Of a stretch of 64,000 nt of DNA, positions 11,842 to 22,290 are shown one piece after another. Source of the DNA: Tillus elongatus (lineage: Eukaryota; Arthropoda; Insecta; Coleoptera; Cleridae). Below the pieces are notes generated by a model. It did not search any database. It saw only the letters and a list, made by a program, of their open reading frames with translations, and was not told the DNA's origin. The position numbers and the translations under genes are program-made. Location: assembly GCA_964006375.1 (NCBI GenBank), contig OZ023268.1, positions 82,285,835-82,349,834 on the forward strand, given 5' to 3'. The first letter of the stretch is position 1. Every line of letters begins with the position of its first letter.

Positions 11842-12080
11842 CAAGAGCAGTGAAAAGGTTAATGATGAGAAGGTGAGAGTTGTAGTAATACAGTGGCATG
11901 CTGCTAAATGGCGTACTATGTAAGGGAGTCTTGGTATAAAGAGAAGTCACAAAAAGACTTTTTTCTTTTAATTAGCATTTAAAAAAATTAAATTTGCGAC
12001 AGTGCCAACTGCCGTTTTGCTAACATGAAGCAAGCATGCTAACAAAATGTTATATTCTGGTTCTGGAAATTATGATCATT

Positions 12081-12208
12081 TATACAGTGTGTTTGACTTG
12101 AAATGGTAAGACCTCAGTAAGTTTGTTATTTTTAAACGAATTTTTAAAAACTTTTTTTTCTGTATGTGAAGCTTGTCGAGCTTCTTTGAATGGGCAAACT
12201 ACATTATA
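12081..12208 (+). repeat. left terminal inverted repeat of the composite
   Basis: About 128 bp from TATACAGTGT to CAAACTACATTA. It pairs with 19083-19210. Confidence 0.8.
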
Positions 12209-12234
12209 GTCGGCCGTCCGTGCGGTCTGCGCGC

Positions 12235-12560
12235 CCATAATTATATCAATGCTGGTTGCGGGGCACTGTGGCGTGGCGGGGAATGAAGTGGCAAATAACC
12301 TCTCAAGGCTCGGTTCCCGGCGGCAGTTTGGTGGGCCGGAGCCTGCTGTAGGAAGGTGGTCTCCGACGCCCTAGATAAATGGACTGAGGAGGGCAGGTAG
12401 AAGCACTGGAGATCGGCCAGTGGCTGTAGAGAAGTGAGGAACTTAGTGGAGAGGCCAGATAGAACCAAGACTGTCTGGATTCTTGGTCGGAGTCAGTCTG
12501 CGCTGTGCCGCATCATTAGGGTGCTAACAGGCCACTTTACTCTCAGAAGCCTATTCTGTA
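12235..12560 (+). pseudogene. R1/I-like retrotransposon RNase H fragment
   Basis: Plus-strand reading gives GHCGVAGNEVANNLSRLGS followed by GGPEPAVG, matching the GHxGxxGNExAD...LA..G motif of the RNase H domain of I/R1-group elements. After frame changes it continues through a DKWTEEGR region to RIIRVLTGHFTLRSL, the conserved tail after RNase H. It ends where the opposite-strand Jockey/CR1 element begins near 12560. It resembles 17845-18340 but is clearly diverged from it. Confidence 0.75.
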
Positions 12561-13849
12561 AGCACAAATTCTTAAGAATCTATTTTGTATGGCCTCAATC
12601 TGATTGATATAAATATTGTAATTCGGACTCCAGGCTACAGAAGAGCATTCCAACAAAGAGCGAACCAGACCACAATACAGCCTTCTCAAGCTATTGCATG
12701 AAAAATCCAGAGTTGATCTATGAATAAATCCTAACATTTGATATGCTCTAGATATTATGTATTCTATGTGATCCTTAAAAGATAATTCCCTATCCAATAC
12801 AATGCCTAAGTCTTTAACCATTTCCTTCCTCTGTAAAGCACTAGAGCCCATGAAGTACACAAAGTCAATGGGAAACTGAGTTCTAGTGAATGTAATGCAG
12901 AAACACTTATCAACATTCAGAGTCAGAAGATTGTCACCACACCACCGAGCAAAATGATTTAAGTCTTCTTGTAAAAGTAAAGCGTCCTGTCTGGAACGAA
13001 CAATCGTGAAAATTTTGATATCATCAGCAAACATTAAAATCTGACTATGTTTAAATGAATGTATGACATCATTGATAAACAGATTAAAGCGGACTGGTCC
13101 ACAATGTGAACCCTGAGGAACTCCTGAAGAAACAGTAATACTATCAGAAATGAAGTTTCAGTTTTCATCTTTACACTCTGGGACCTACCCGTAAGGAAGC
13201 TCCGCACCCAATACATCAAATTGGCATTAAAACCCAACAATGCAAGTTTTGACAATAATAAGGCGTGATTAACCTTATCAAACGCTTTGGAGAAATCTGT
13301 ATACACCGAATCAACCAGTAACTTATCCTCCAAAGCTGAGACCAGTACATTCTGGTAAAGAAGAAGGTTGGTTGTTGTAGATCTTCCTTTAAGAAAACCA
13401 TGCTGCTGTTTGACGAACACATGTCTGCATTCCCAAGTTATATGTCTAGAGACAAAAAAGTCAAGAAGTTTGGGTGTCTCTGACTGAATACAAACAGCTC
13501 TATAATTAGTAACCAAATGCTTTGGTCCCTGCTTATGAACGGGCATCAAATAAGAATGTTTCCAAACATGTGGAAACTCACCAGATAACAAAGACGTCTT
13601 AAAGAGAAATCTCAGTGGAATTGCCAAGGTGAAGGCACAAGATTTTAACAGATGGGAGGGGATTCCATCTGGACCGTAAGTAAGTTTATCTTTCAAACTA
13701 CAGATACGATCAATAATATCAGCAGAAGTAACACTAGGCACAGTCATATCTACCGACTCACGCAAAAAAGGATCGGGACCGACACTCTCAGCTTGACCCT
13801 CATACACAGATGAGAAAAAACTAGCAAAAAGACCCACCGAATCATGCAA
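12543..13849 (-). pseudogene. reverse transcriptase of the second Jockey/CR1-like element
   Basis: Two overlapping frames form one RT: 13849-13034 carries DKLTYGPDGIPSHLLK, QHGFLKGRSTTTNLL and YTDFSKAFDKVNHALL; 13034-12543 carries MFADDIKIF (catalytic Asp pair) and the thumb LLECSSVAWSPNYN. The frame changes near 13140, within the SGVPQGS motif region. The RT ends abruptly after NRFLR, short of the family's usual C-terminus. Confidence 0.85.
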
Positions 13850-13872
13850 AGAATCACTCCTAACATCATCAT

Positions 13873-14207
13873 AAGATCATAAACGATCCTCAACTTGTTA
13901 ATATAAGACCAGAAAGAACTCAGATTGTTTTCAAAATTATTCTCAGTATAAGCAATAAAATTTTTGTAACAAGTATCACAAAGATTCCTACATTCCTCTC
14001 GGAGACCAGAAAACTTAATATAATCATCTATTCTACCTCAGGAAGATCATAAACCATCCTCAACTTGTTAATATAAGACCAGAAAGAACTCGGATTGTTT
14101 TCAAAATTATTCTCAGTATAAGCAATAAAATTTTTGTAACAAGTATCACAAAGATTCCTACATTCCTCTCGGAGACCAGAAAACCTAATATAATCATCTA
14201 TTCTACC
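13873..14207. repeat. 170-bp tandem duplication inside the retrotransposon
   Basis: GATCATAAA...TTCTACC occurs at 13875-14037 and again at 14045-14207. The copies differ at only a handful of positions (for example AAACGATCC against AAACCATCC), so the duplication is recent. It duplicates part of the ORF2 linker and breaks the frame. Confidence 0.9.
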
Positions 14208-14360
14208 ATATTTCTTATATTGACTGTGTATCCTCTTCTTCTCAGTTATCATGCCTCTAAGCTCGATACTAAACCAAGGAGGGAAACATGATTTTTTACA
14301 TCTCTTAACTGGAACAAACCGATCCACAGCATTAAACAAAATGTCATAAAAGCATTTCAC
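14028..14360 (-). pseudogene. ORF2 linker, second Jockey/CR1-like element
   Basis: 110 open codons with VPVKRCKKSCFPPWFSIELR, the PPWF...EL linker pattern also seen in the element at 8909-9256. It ends inside the 170-bp duplication. Confidence 0.7.
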
Positions 14361-14453
14361 AGCATCATTTATCTCCAGTGACTCAAGATATTCTCAGTCA
14401 AACTCTGAAAGAAAATAATTCATGGCACAATAATCAGCATTACGAAAGTCATA

Positions 14454-15247
14454 CTAATACTCTTCATAGGGTTCAGTTGGAGGAGTCTCAAGTAAAAAAG
14501 AAATGTCCAGGGGCACATGATGTGCAGTAGCAGGAAAAACCGGATCCAAAGACGCACCAACACATATGTTATCTATATTACTAAAAACTAAATCTAAAGA
14601 TCTATTCAATTCATTAAGTACAATTTTTTTTTGGAACAAGCCCCAAAAGCCAAAACTGTTAGAAACAAGTGAGGCTGATGGACTGTAACCACTAATAACT
14701 GGAGCACTCTCAGCGCTGCTTGTTCAGGTAACGTTTGGGAGGTTGTAGTCCCCACAGACAACGACCTCAGAATTGGGATGATCAGACAAAACACGATCGA
14801 CTGAATCACAATGATGTTTATATATAGCAATTTCTGAGTTAGGTAGAATGTAACAAACACCAAAAATGAGGCTCCGCCTTCCTATCTTCACCGACACATA
14901 AACTTCATTGAGTGAAATATCACCAGCAATCCTAGTAGAATCTAGGTCTTTATGCACAGCTATCAGCCCGGAATACTGTCACGATCATTACGGTAAATAT
15001 TATAATTCATAAAAGAAAGTTCAGCATCACAGTGGGAAGCAGTAAGCCATGTCTCCGGTAACATAACAACATGAAAACAGCAAAAAGATAGACCCTGTCG
15101 AAGCCTGGGTAATTTTGTTCGTAGTCCACCAACATTATGATAATGAACAAACAAGGAACTCTCATCACCAGGAGTGCTTAATAATAAATGGTCATCCGAC
15201 ATCCCTAGTTTTTTTTTTGAGGGGAACAATCTTAGGAACCCCACCAA
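14454..15247 (-). pseudogene. APE-type endonuclease, broken into three frames
   Basis: Three successive minus-strand frames: 15247-14963 (FVHYHNVGGLRTKLPRLRQ, LPETWLT), 14957-14724 (LIFGVCYILPNSE, VVCGDYNLPNVT) and 14639-14454 (NRSLDLVFSN, HHVPLDISF). Together they follow the APE endonuclease order N...ETW...GDYN...SxHxP, with the final SDH altered to AHH. It would nick target DNA if intact. The N-terminus overlaps the end of ORF1 slightly. Confidence 0.8.
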
Positions 15248-15953
15248 TATATCTAATAGTGAGATTTTTATCTTCTATAGTTCTAGCCTGTAATTCTAAG
15301 CGAAGTTTCTTTAAGTACTCCCTCTGTTTGATTGTAAGATCAAAACTGACACGTAGACGAGAATCCACAATCTTATTTCGGTGTTTTAATATATGTAATA
15401 TCATAGATTTGTCTCCAATAATAACCTTCATAGGATGGGGTCTATCCGAAACTCTTCCAACACGCAATACCTTCAAATCTCTTCCAGATAGTTCCACTAC
15501 TGGAGCTAGAATATCCCTAATCACTGTTGCATCATCCAAAATTCTCTCAAAGGGTGCGTTCTTCGATGACTCAGGAACATTATACATCATAAGGTTACCC
15601 TCACGAGCTCTTCTATCCTCATACTCCCGAATGAAATCTTCACATATAGAAGATGAATCCGGGTCCTCCGTTACGCCCTGCACTGACAACCCTGCCCCAA
15701 TCTGTTCAGCCATACTATCAATCTTTCTCTCCAGATCATTAATTATTTTCTTGAGAAGAGGCAGCAGCCGAAGACCATCCTCACAATCGGGACAAAAATA
15801 TTTCAGTGTTCTCTTTCCCTTAAGTTGAAGACATCTGATCTCAGAAGATGTAAGACCAGTGCAATCAAAGTGAATTGCACCATGACAACCATCACAGTAG
15901 CAAAGCTGGTCACTTTTTATGTATTCAGAACACTTGAAACACTTCGCATCCAT
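15192..15953 (-). CDS. retrotransposon ORF1 protein with PHD-like zinc finger
   Basis: I choose the Met at 15953 (MDAKCFKC) because the 33 codons before it are leader-like; this gives 253 residues. A C4HC3 PHD-like finger occupies residues 4 to about 55 (CFKC, CYCDGC, HFDC, CPDC). A short amphipathic stretch (LKKIINDLERKIDSMAEQI) suggests a coiled coil, followed by an RRM/L1-ORF1-like region (NLMMYNVPES, VLRVGRV) and a basic C-terminus. Comparable ORF1 proteins in CR1/Jockey elements bind the element RNA. The frame is intact although ORF2 is decayed. Confidence 0.8.
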   Translation of the reverse strand: MDAKCFKCSEYIKSDQLCYCDGCHGAIHFDCTGLTSSEIRCLQLKGKRTLKYFCPDCEDGLRLLPLLKKIINDLERKIDSMAEQIGAGLSVQGVTEDPDSSSICEDFIREYEDRRAREGNLMMYNVPESSKNAPFERILDDATVIRDILAPVVELSGRDLKVLRVGRVSDRPHPMKVIIGDKSMILHILKHRNKIVDSRLRVSFDLTIKQREYLKKLRLELQARTIEDKNLTIRYIGGVPKIVPLKKKTRDVG

Positions 15954-16396
15954 AGTTGATCTATAATGAACTAAACTATCTTGATCAGTCCTGGTATATT
16001 GATGGAATTTGCAACACAATTTATAATTCCAACAAGTAAAACTTATCAGCAAAATTTTGATAACAGGAGATTACCATTCAACACATCCAAGGAAAGGCAA
16101 TGAATAACTCAAAATAACACTCTAAGTTACCCGTTTCTAATAAAACAAACCAACTCTTCAAACAGCACTCGAACAAACCATCACACTGATACAAATTTCA
16201 ACATTTAATTTCAACAATAGCCATCATAAAATGCGAGGAAACTGTCGCCTGATGTTAACACAACAAGATTATCACTTAAATTCTCATGGCAATCATCATG
16301 AGAATCTTGTGAAAATAAAATTTGAATTATTGATTGTGGGTACATTTTTTTATTCTCAGCTTAATTTAGGTTTTGTGCTGATAAAGAACAACTTGG

Positions 16397-16830
16397 GTAA
16401 ATCTCTAGTACCTTGACATATAAGTGATTTTGATAAAATTTTGCATAACGACGAAGTCTTTTACATAGATGACGAAAATTAGGGCACACGTGTATTTTTC
16501 GAGATATCGTCATTTTTCCGAATGAATGAATGAAAATTTTCTTCATTTTCATGATGATGTTTTTGGAGTTTTGACATCATAGTCATCGCTCATTATCACT
16601 CTAAACACAGTGTATCACCCAATTGAAATGTATCCGTTAGATATTTTCCCTTTTTTTGTACATAATTTCCACAAATGGAGAGAAACTACATCAAAGTGAA
16701 TTTGGTATGCAAATGTTAAAGGCAACCAACACTAAATTGGCGTTACATACGTCAGGCGTATTCGTATTAGACGAGCGTCGCGCGATACTAATTACCATGG
16801 CTCGCGACAGTAATTAACATGGCTGTGGCT
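16397..16830 (+). repeat. left arm of inner ~420-bp inverted repeat
   Basis: From TAGTACCTTGACATATAAG onward this matches the reverse complement of 18592-18995 with moderate divergence, including GTACATAATTT and CGCGACAGTAATTAAC. It flanks the second R1/I fragment. Confidence 0.8.
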
Positions 16831-16908
16831 CGTGCGTTTTTTGCCGTTTTAACAAAATAAAAGATACTGTGCTGTTTACACACAATCCTGCCAATCGGCG
16901 TTCGTGAC

Positions 16909-17080
16909 CTGCCCTGACATCACTTTGCCTAACTAAAAGCTAAAAGAAGGAAAAAGGGGAAGAAAAGAGGAAAAACCTACCCTGCCATACATCAAGGTCA
17001 TGTGAGCATAATGTACACTTTTCCTTCCCCTTTTTCCTTCTTTTAGCTTTTAATTAGGGAAACTGATGTTAGGGCAGGGC
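16909..17080. repeat. hairpin-forming inverted repeat
   Basis: Arms of about 60 bp (CTAAAAGCTAAAAGAAGG and CCTTCTTTTAGCTTTTAAT, each with CCCTGACATCA-type ends) surround a short A/C-rich loop near 16970-17020. Lies between the inner inverted-repeat arm and the R1/I fragment. Confidence 0.8.
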
Positions 17081-17084
17081 ATGA

Positions 17085-18520
17085 TTGCTTGAATAGTCAC
17101 GTTGAAAAAGTATTGCGTAAGGCAGTTATAACCGTAGCCATCACTAGGCGGCTATATGAAAAAACGTGGGGATTAAGACCTAGTATGGCCCACTGGCTGT
17201 ACATAAGGGTGGTCAGACCATCGTTAACATACACGGCACTGGACTGGTGGTCGAAGGTGACACAATCCAGTGCCAAACAACAACTATGCAAGATCCAAAT
17301 GATGGCTTGCCTGGGCATCACAGGGGCCATGACTTCAACCCCAACAGCCGCCATGGAGGTGTTGCTGGATCTGGCCCCCTACAGTTATCATAGGGGAGGC
17401 CAGGCTAGGACTATACAGACTAGCGTGCAGTGGTAGACTGAAGATCAACTCAGGCTGTAGGGGCCACTGCAAAATTTAGGAGATCGTAAAGGAGACCAAG
17501 CTTGAAATGAGATCAGACTTGCGAGCCCCTGAATCTGGGAAAACAATTTTACAGTGGTAATCCCCGACCGTGAGGCATGACGGGAGGAGTCGCCGGGCTT
17601 ACCACGGGTCGCGCTCGTCTGGTTCACGGACGGATCCGGCGGGGAGCGTGGGACGGGGGCAGGTGTTTATTCGGAAGGACTGAGAGTAAGTCATAGTATT
17701 TCCCTCCGAGCCCATGCAACGGTCTTTCATAATAACAAGAATAACAAGAGGAGGGGTTACACCAACAAACGGATCCTCTAGCCACAGACAGCTAGGCAGC
17801 CCTTAAGGCACTAAGTAGCCCAGGGGTAAATTCCAGGCTGGTAAGTGAATGCCGAGACGAGCGACCTGGTTGGGCGGAATGAGGTCACCCTCATCTGGGT
17901 GCAGGCTTACTCGGGGGTCAAAGGCAATGAAGAAGCTTACAGTCTCGCGAAGAGAGGGACAGCTGAAACATTTATGGGACCAGAACCGGTTCTGCCCGTG
18001 ACAAAGAGCACTGCTAAGGGAGCCATTAAGTCCTGGGTCAGAAACGAACACAAGGTGTACTAGGCAGACTGTCCAGGGCTCAGACATGGGAAGTCAGTTA
18101 TTGAGGAACCCAGTTCAAAGCTGTGGAGCTGCAAAATCTTAGCAGAGGACAGCTCAGAAACATAACAGGACTCTTGTCGGGACACATAGCCGTCAAGAAA
18201 CACCTGCAAAAAATCAAGCGGTTTGAGGGGGACCTGGCATGCAGACTCTGCGGCGAGGGGGAGGAATCAGCCCAGCACATCTTGTGCGAGTGTAAAGCTC
18301 TGGACCGCAAAAGACAACTGATCTACAGTCCGCTTAGACCGGAGACAAAGCAATATAAAACTTCAATTGCTGTGCAGACTAGTTCAAGGCACAGTTATTT
18401 TGGAATGGGTGGAGTAGAAAAGACAAAGGACATGCACAATAAACCAAAGGCTGCGGTGCCATGCTATCGGGGCGGCAAAGACGCGGACGAGCCCGGAGGG
18501 AGAAAAAAAAGGGCAGGGTT
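17085..18520 (+). pseudogene. R1/I-like retrotransposon ORF2 C-terminus (RT thumb, RNase H)
   Basis: Plus-strand pieces in order: RT thumb (RRLYEKTWGLRPSMAHWLY, then ACLGITGAM and AAMEVLLDL) at 17089-17436; RNase H start FTDGSGGERGTGAGVYS near 17615-17670; RNase H end WVQAYSGVKGNEEAYSLAK and GPEPVLPVTKST at 17845-18063; and a post-RNase H zinc-type tail CRLCGEGEESAQHILCEC near 18240-18290. Frames are broken by several stops. The RNase H and the CCHC-like tail place it in the I/R1 group. Only the C-terminal third is present. Confidence 0.85.
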
Positions 18521-18591
18521 GTGTGTAAACAATATCTCAGGGAGCTCTTTTACTTCGTTAAAACGGCAAGACACTCATGAGCCGCAGCCAC

Positions 18592-18995
18592 GTTAAATAC
18601 TGCTTCGAGCCACGTTAATTACTGTCGCGAGATGATAGTGCAAATTCGTGTTGGTTAATTTTGACATTTGCATATCAAGTGCATTTTCATCTGGTTTCTC
18701 TACATTTTTGAGAAAATTATGTACAAAGAAATGGAAAATATCAAACAGGTATGTTACAATTGGATGATATACTGTGTTTAGTGGTAATAAGCGTTGAATG
18801 TGATGTCAAAATTCGAAAAACACGATCATGAAAATGATGAAAATTTCCGTCGGAAAAATGACAATATCTCCGAAAATACGCAAGTGTCCGAAGCTTCTTC
18901 GTCATTTTCGTCATCTACACACAAAATTACGTGATTATGCAAAATTTCATCAAAATCGCTTATATGTCAATGTACTAGACAATTACCGCAACTTT
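18592..18995 (-). repeat. right arm of inner inverted repeat
   Basis: Reverse complement of 16397-16830, ending in TAGTACATTGACATATAAG when read on the minus strand. Confidence 0.8.
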
Positions 18996-19082
18996 TTTTA
19001 ATAACATTTTTCGAAGAAAAAAAATCCCTAATAATGTTTATCCAATTCATTTTTGATCACAGTAGGTTAGTAAGATAAGGTT

Positions 19083-19210
19083 AAAATGTAGTTTACCCAT
19101 TCAAAGAAGCTCCACAAGCTTCACATACAGAATAAAAGTTTTTTATCAAATTCGCTTCAAAATAAAAAAGTTATTGAGGTGTTACTATTTCAAGTGAAAT
19201 ACACTGTATA
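19083..19210 (-). repeat. right terminal inverted repeat of the composite
   Basis: Reverse complement of 12081-12208 with about one difference per seven to eight bases. It ends in ACACTGTATA at 19210. Confidence 0.8.
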
Positions 19211-19443
19211 TTGTAGTTTAATGTATTCCTGTATTATGATGACATTCTCAAATTTTATTTTTGTTGTAGCTTGCAGAAAGTCGTATATAACAATTGGGGA
19301 AACTATACACTAATGTATTAAAGGTATTAAAACATACATAGCCTACCGTAGGAAACAGTAATTTTTTAAAACAGAATTTCATTTATTCAATATCCTCTAA
19401 GACTTGCAAATTTGAAGGACGTTTAAAACCAATTCTAAACCCT

Positions 19444-19688
19444 CTAAAAATATATCTTGGTCTTTAAACTACTTCTGAATGACACAGATTTGTTGTTTGC
19501 CATACATCTTTTGTCTTTTAAATGTTTTTTGAGCTTTGGGAGTAAATAATAGTCTGAAAACAGAGTGAGCGGAAAACCGATGTTATCAATTGTTTGCAGT
19601 GCAATCAACAACATGTGAGCAGGGGATTTGTCTTGCAAAAAAGCACAACTGTGGCCAGTTTTCCCACAATTTCCCGTGTAATTAAGTT
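19444..19688 (-). pseudogene. mariner transposase, C-terminal part
   Basis: Minus-strand reading gives CAFLQDKSPAHM (second catalytic Asp region, normally FxQDNAPAH) and FSDYYLLPKLKKHLKDKR (normally SPDLAPSDYxLFPxLK). The Pro-Asp-Leu segment before SDY is deleted, so part of the catalytic core is gone. It continues the transposase at 21286-21960 across a 1.6-kb insertion. Confidence 0.85.
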
Positions 19689-21285
19689 TAGATTAGATTA
19701 GATTTTATTGTGAGTGGGCTATTCCAGTCCCCCCACCGCGACCTTAGGTCTATTGTGGCTCACATCTAATTATTTAGATTTCACCCATCAATTCCAGCTC
19801 CCTGAGGGAGTCGATCTTTTCTTGAGGGTGAAAGTTTGTTTGGCAGGTGTACTGCCATCTGAGTGAACTCGCTTGCCCATTTCAAAGCTCAAAGAGTGAT
19901 AACCTCTCTCCGAGTTCGTCTGTGTTTGCCTCAAGGCGGTACCATGAAGTCCCGCTCTCGAGCAGCATATAATCTCCAGTTGTAATCCACCATAGAGATC
20001 TCAGCTCCCCTCAGGCTCTTCCAAACCTGACACCTAACAGTGTTAAGACTCGAGACAACATCCCATCGAGTCCCGCTCCCGAGCATCACCCCAGCGAGGC
20101 CGTCCGCCCGTTTCGTAGCACACAGTATGGGCTCCAAACTCCGGGTGTTTACCACTCATCAGAGATCAGAGCCCGCCGGGACGTCTGGACACACGCCACA
20201 CGCCTGGGCTCAATCCAGGGCGGTATCATCTGGAACCCCGCTCCCGAGTAACAACCAAGCGAGGCGAATTATCAGTCTGTGAGGCCACAGTGGAGGCGCC
20301 AAACTCCGGGTGCATATCACTCCCCAGAGATGTCTGCCTCCCCCCAGCCTCACCTCCACCAGACCCCCGCCAGTGTTTCATTGACTCGAGGCAGTATCAT
20401 GAAGTCCCGCCTTCGAGCAGCATCCTGGCAGGGTCGTTAGCCTGTATCGATGCTCACAGAGTAGGCCCAAGTCTCCAGGTGTAATCCACCCCTAGAGACC
20501 CCAGCCACCTCCGGGTTCGTCCAGGTCCAACACCTGCCAGCGTTAGCTTAAAGTTCACCCAACAAATCGAGCTTCCGACAGGAGACGACACCTGCGAGGT
20601 GAAACTTTGTTTGACAGATGTACTGCCATCTGAGCGAAGTCGCTTGCCCGTCTCAAAGCTCAAAGAGAGATAACCTCTCTTCGAGTTCGTCTGGACCAGA
20701 CATCTGTCAGTGTTTGACTCGGTGCAGTATCATGAAGTCCTGCATCCGAGCAGCATCCAAGTGGGGTCGTTTGTCCGTTTCGAAGCTCACAGAAGTGGTC
20801 TCAACTCTTAGTTTTATTCCACCCCTAAAGATCTCAGCTCTCCTCAGGGTTCGTCTAGACCCGACACCCACCAGTGCTAGACTCAAGGCGACATCCCATC
20901 GAGCCCCGCTCCCAAGCATCGCACTAGCGAGGCCGTCCGTTCATTCGGAAGCACACAGTGGGGGCCCCAAACTCCGGGTGTTTACCACTCATCAGAGCTG
21001 TCAACCGCTTCCGGGTCGTCTAGACACACGACACCCGCCAGCACTCAACCCAAGGCGGCACTCTTCCGGAACCCCGCTCCTGAGTAACAACCAAGCGCGG
21101 GCAACCATCCATTTCTAAGCCCAGAGTGGAGGCCTCAAAATCCGGGTGTACATCACTCCCCAGAGATATCCGCCTCCCTCCAGGCCCACATGGACAAGAC
21201 CCCCGTCAGTGTTTGATTCCAATTAGTCTCCTTTTACGACAGGCAGGAGTTACCTTGGGCCTATTCTTTTAGTTAGTCCCGGGAC
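19689..21285 (-). mobile_element. GC-rich insertion splitting the mariner gene
   Basis: About 1.6 kb, much richer in GC than its surroundings. On the minus strand it starts with a GGGACTAACTAAAAGAATAG and CCTGCCTGTCGTAAAAGG block that I recognise as recurrent in arthropod retroelement leaders. It ends with AATAAAATCTAATCTAATC, a short-repeat tail. CTAA-type bases sit at both junctions. This suggests a non-LTR or SINE-like retroelement without coding capacity. Superfamily not established. Confidence 0.5.
19930..21240. repeat. degenerate ~168-bp tandem units with ~833-bp higher-order period
   Basis: The motif GTCCCGCTCYCGAGCA or its variants recurs near 19947, 20073, 20235, 20405, 20735, 20904 and 21073, mostly 162-170 bp apart or a multiple. 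CATCCCATCGAG at 20059 and 20892 shows a larger repeat of 833 bp, about five units. It lies inside the GC-rich insertion. Confidence 0.75.
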
Positions 21286-21960
21286 CCACAGGGTTAGCGA
21301 CTCACTATAATATGCTCCCGTGACGGTTCTACTTTGCTTCAGTAAATATAGCAGAATTATCTCAGGTTTGTCACAGAAAACTGAAGCTAGAACATTGCCC
21401 GTCGACCTTTGAACCTGGAATTGTTTGGTTCGTGTAGAACCAGAATATTTCCCCTCTGTCAATTGCTCTTTATTCTGTGGATCATTCTGATGGATCCATG
21501 TTACGTCTGTAGTGAGAAGGTGACCCAAAAAGTTTAAGTAATATTTTTTAAATTGGTTGCACATTTTCTTCAAAATTTTCAAACAAGTGCTGTTTTGATC
21601 AGTGATGAAGCAATTTTGCTGGAAACTTTCTCATTCCCAAATTTTGATGAGAAATGTGAAACACGTGTTTCTAGAAAATGTGCAATGTTTTTGCTATACA
21701 TTCCAGTTTAGTTGATTGTTCTTCTAAGATCATTTCGTGGGCAGAATCAATGTTTTTTTGAGTGGTCACAGAAATTGGTCTTTCAGAGCGGTACTCATCT
21801 TTGACATTTGATCAACCTCTTTTAAATTCTGCAACCCAGTTTTTAATAGTAGCATACAAGGGAGATTGATTGTCTTGGGTTTTTACCATATCAGCAAAAA
21901 TTTATTTGCCTGATAACAGCTTTTACAGCCACAGGAAAACTGCGGGTGAAAAAACATCAC
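21286..21960 (-). pseudogene. mariner transposase, N-terminal and middle part
   Basis: Minus-strand reading shows an HTH-like YATIKNWVAEFKRG, a linker with KNIDSAHEMILEEQS, SHQNLGMRKFPAKLL, then TTDVTWIHQNDPQNKEQ. The first catalytic Asp position of the usual TxDETWIH is retained as TTDVTW. VLASVFCDKPEIILLYLL then runs to YYSESL, where the insertion begins. Frameshifts occur near 21580 and at the N-terminus. DD34D mariner family by motif; dead. Confidence 0.85.
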
Positions 21961-22046
21961 CATAAATTACCGCGACGGCGTGCCTGCTATTACTGTGATT
22001 CCTTCAAAAACGTATCAAAAAAAAATCGTAGAATGGAGCGTGTTGT

Positions 22047-22290
22047 ATACCACTTTATGTTAATGGCTAAGTATTCAGAATTTGATCATTTTGCACATGT
22101 TAACAAACCTGATATCGTTTTAATATCAGAAACATGGCTGTAACTTTCAATACAAATGGTTTTTGTGTGTTGACAGGTTATACAATTTAAAGGTCTGACA
22201 CACCTAGTAAGAGAGGCTACGATGCCGTGTGCATTTATCTGAAAGTTAATGTTGTCCAAAGTTTTAAAACTCATTTAAGAATCAACTTGT
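22047..22290 (+). pseudogene. non-LTR retrotransposon endonuclease fragment
   Basis: Plus-strand reading gives YSEFDHFAHVNKPDIVLISE followed by TWL and a stop. Out of frame it then reads NGFCVLTGY and KRGYDAVCIYLKV, matching the ETWL...GY.xxRxDR..xRGGGVxIYxK portion of the APE endonuclease. Short, broken, no RT nearby. Confidence 0.75.

Larger units (their letters stand above)
12560..16250 (-). mobile_element. Jockey/CR1-like non-LTR retrotransposon, nearly full length but 3'-truncated
   Basis: Minus-strand order: 5' leader (16250-15954), intact ORF1 with PHD-like finger (15953-15192), endonuclease (15247-14454, broken), linker (14360-14028), reverse transcriptase (13849-12543, one frameshift). 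The last ~130 residues of ORF2, the 3' UTR and the tail are missing at 12560, where an R1/I fragment on the other strand abuts. A 170-bp duplication interrupts the linker/RT region. Confidence 0.85.
12081..19210. mobile_element. 7.1-kb composite bounded by ~128-bp inverted repeats
   Basis: The left end (TATACAGTGTGTTTGACTTG at 12081) and the reverse complement of the right end (TATACAGTGTATTTCACTTG) match over about 128 bp with scattered differences, including CTGTATGTGAAGCTTGT. TA dinucleotides flank both ends. Inside are an R1/I-like fragment, a minus-strand Jockey/CR1 element, a second inverted-repeat pair and another R1/I fragment. It may be one transposon that absorbed other elements, or two facing copies of a shorter element. 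Confidence 0.6.
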
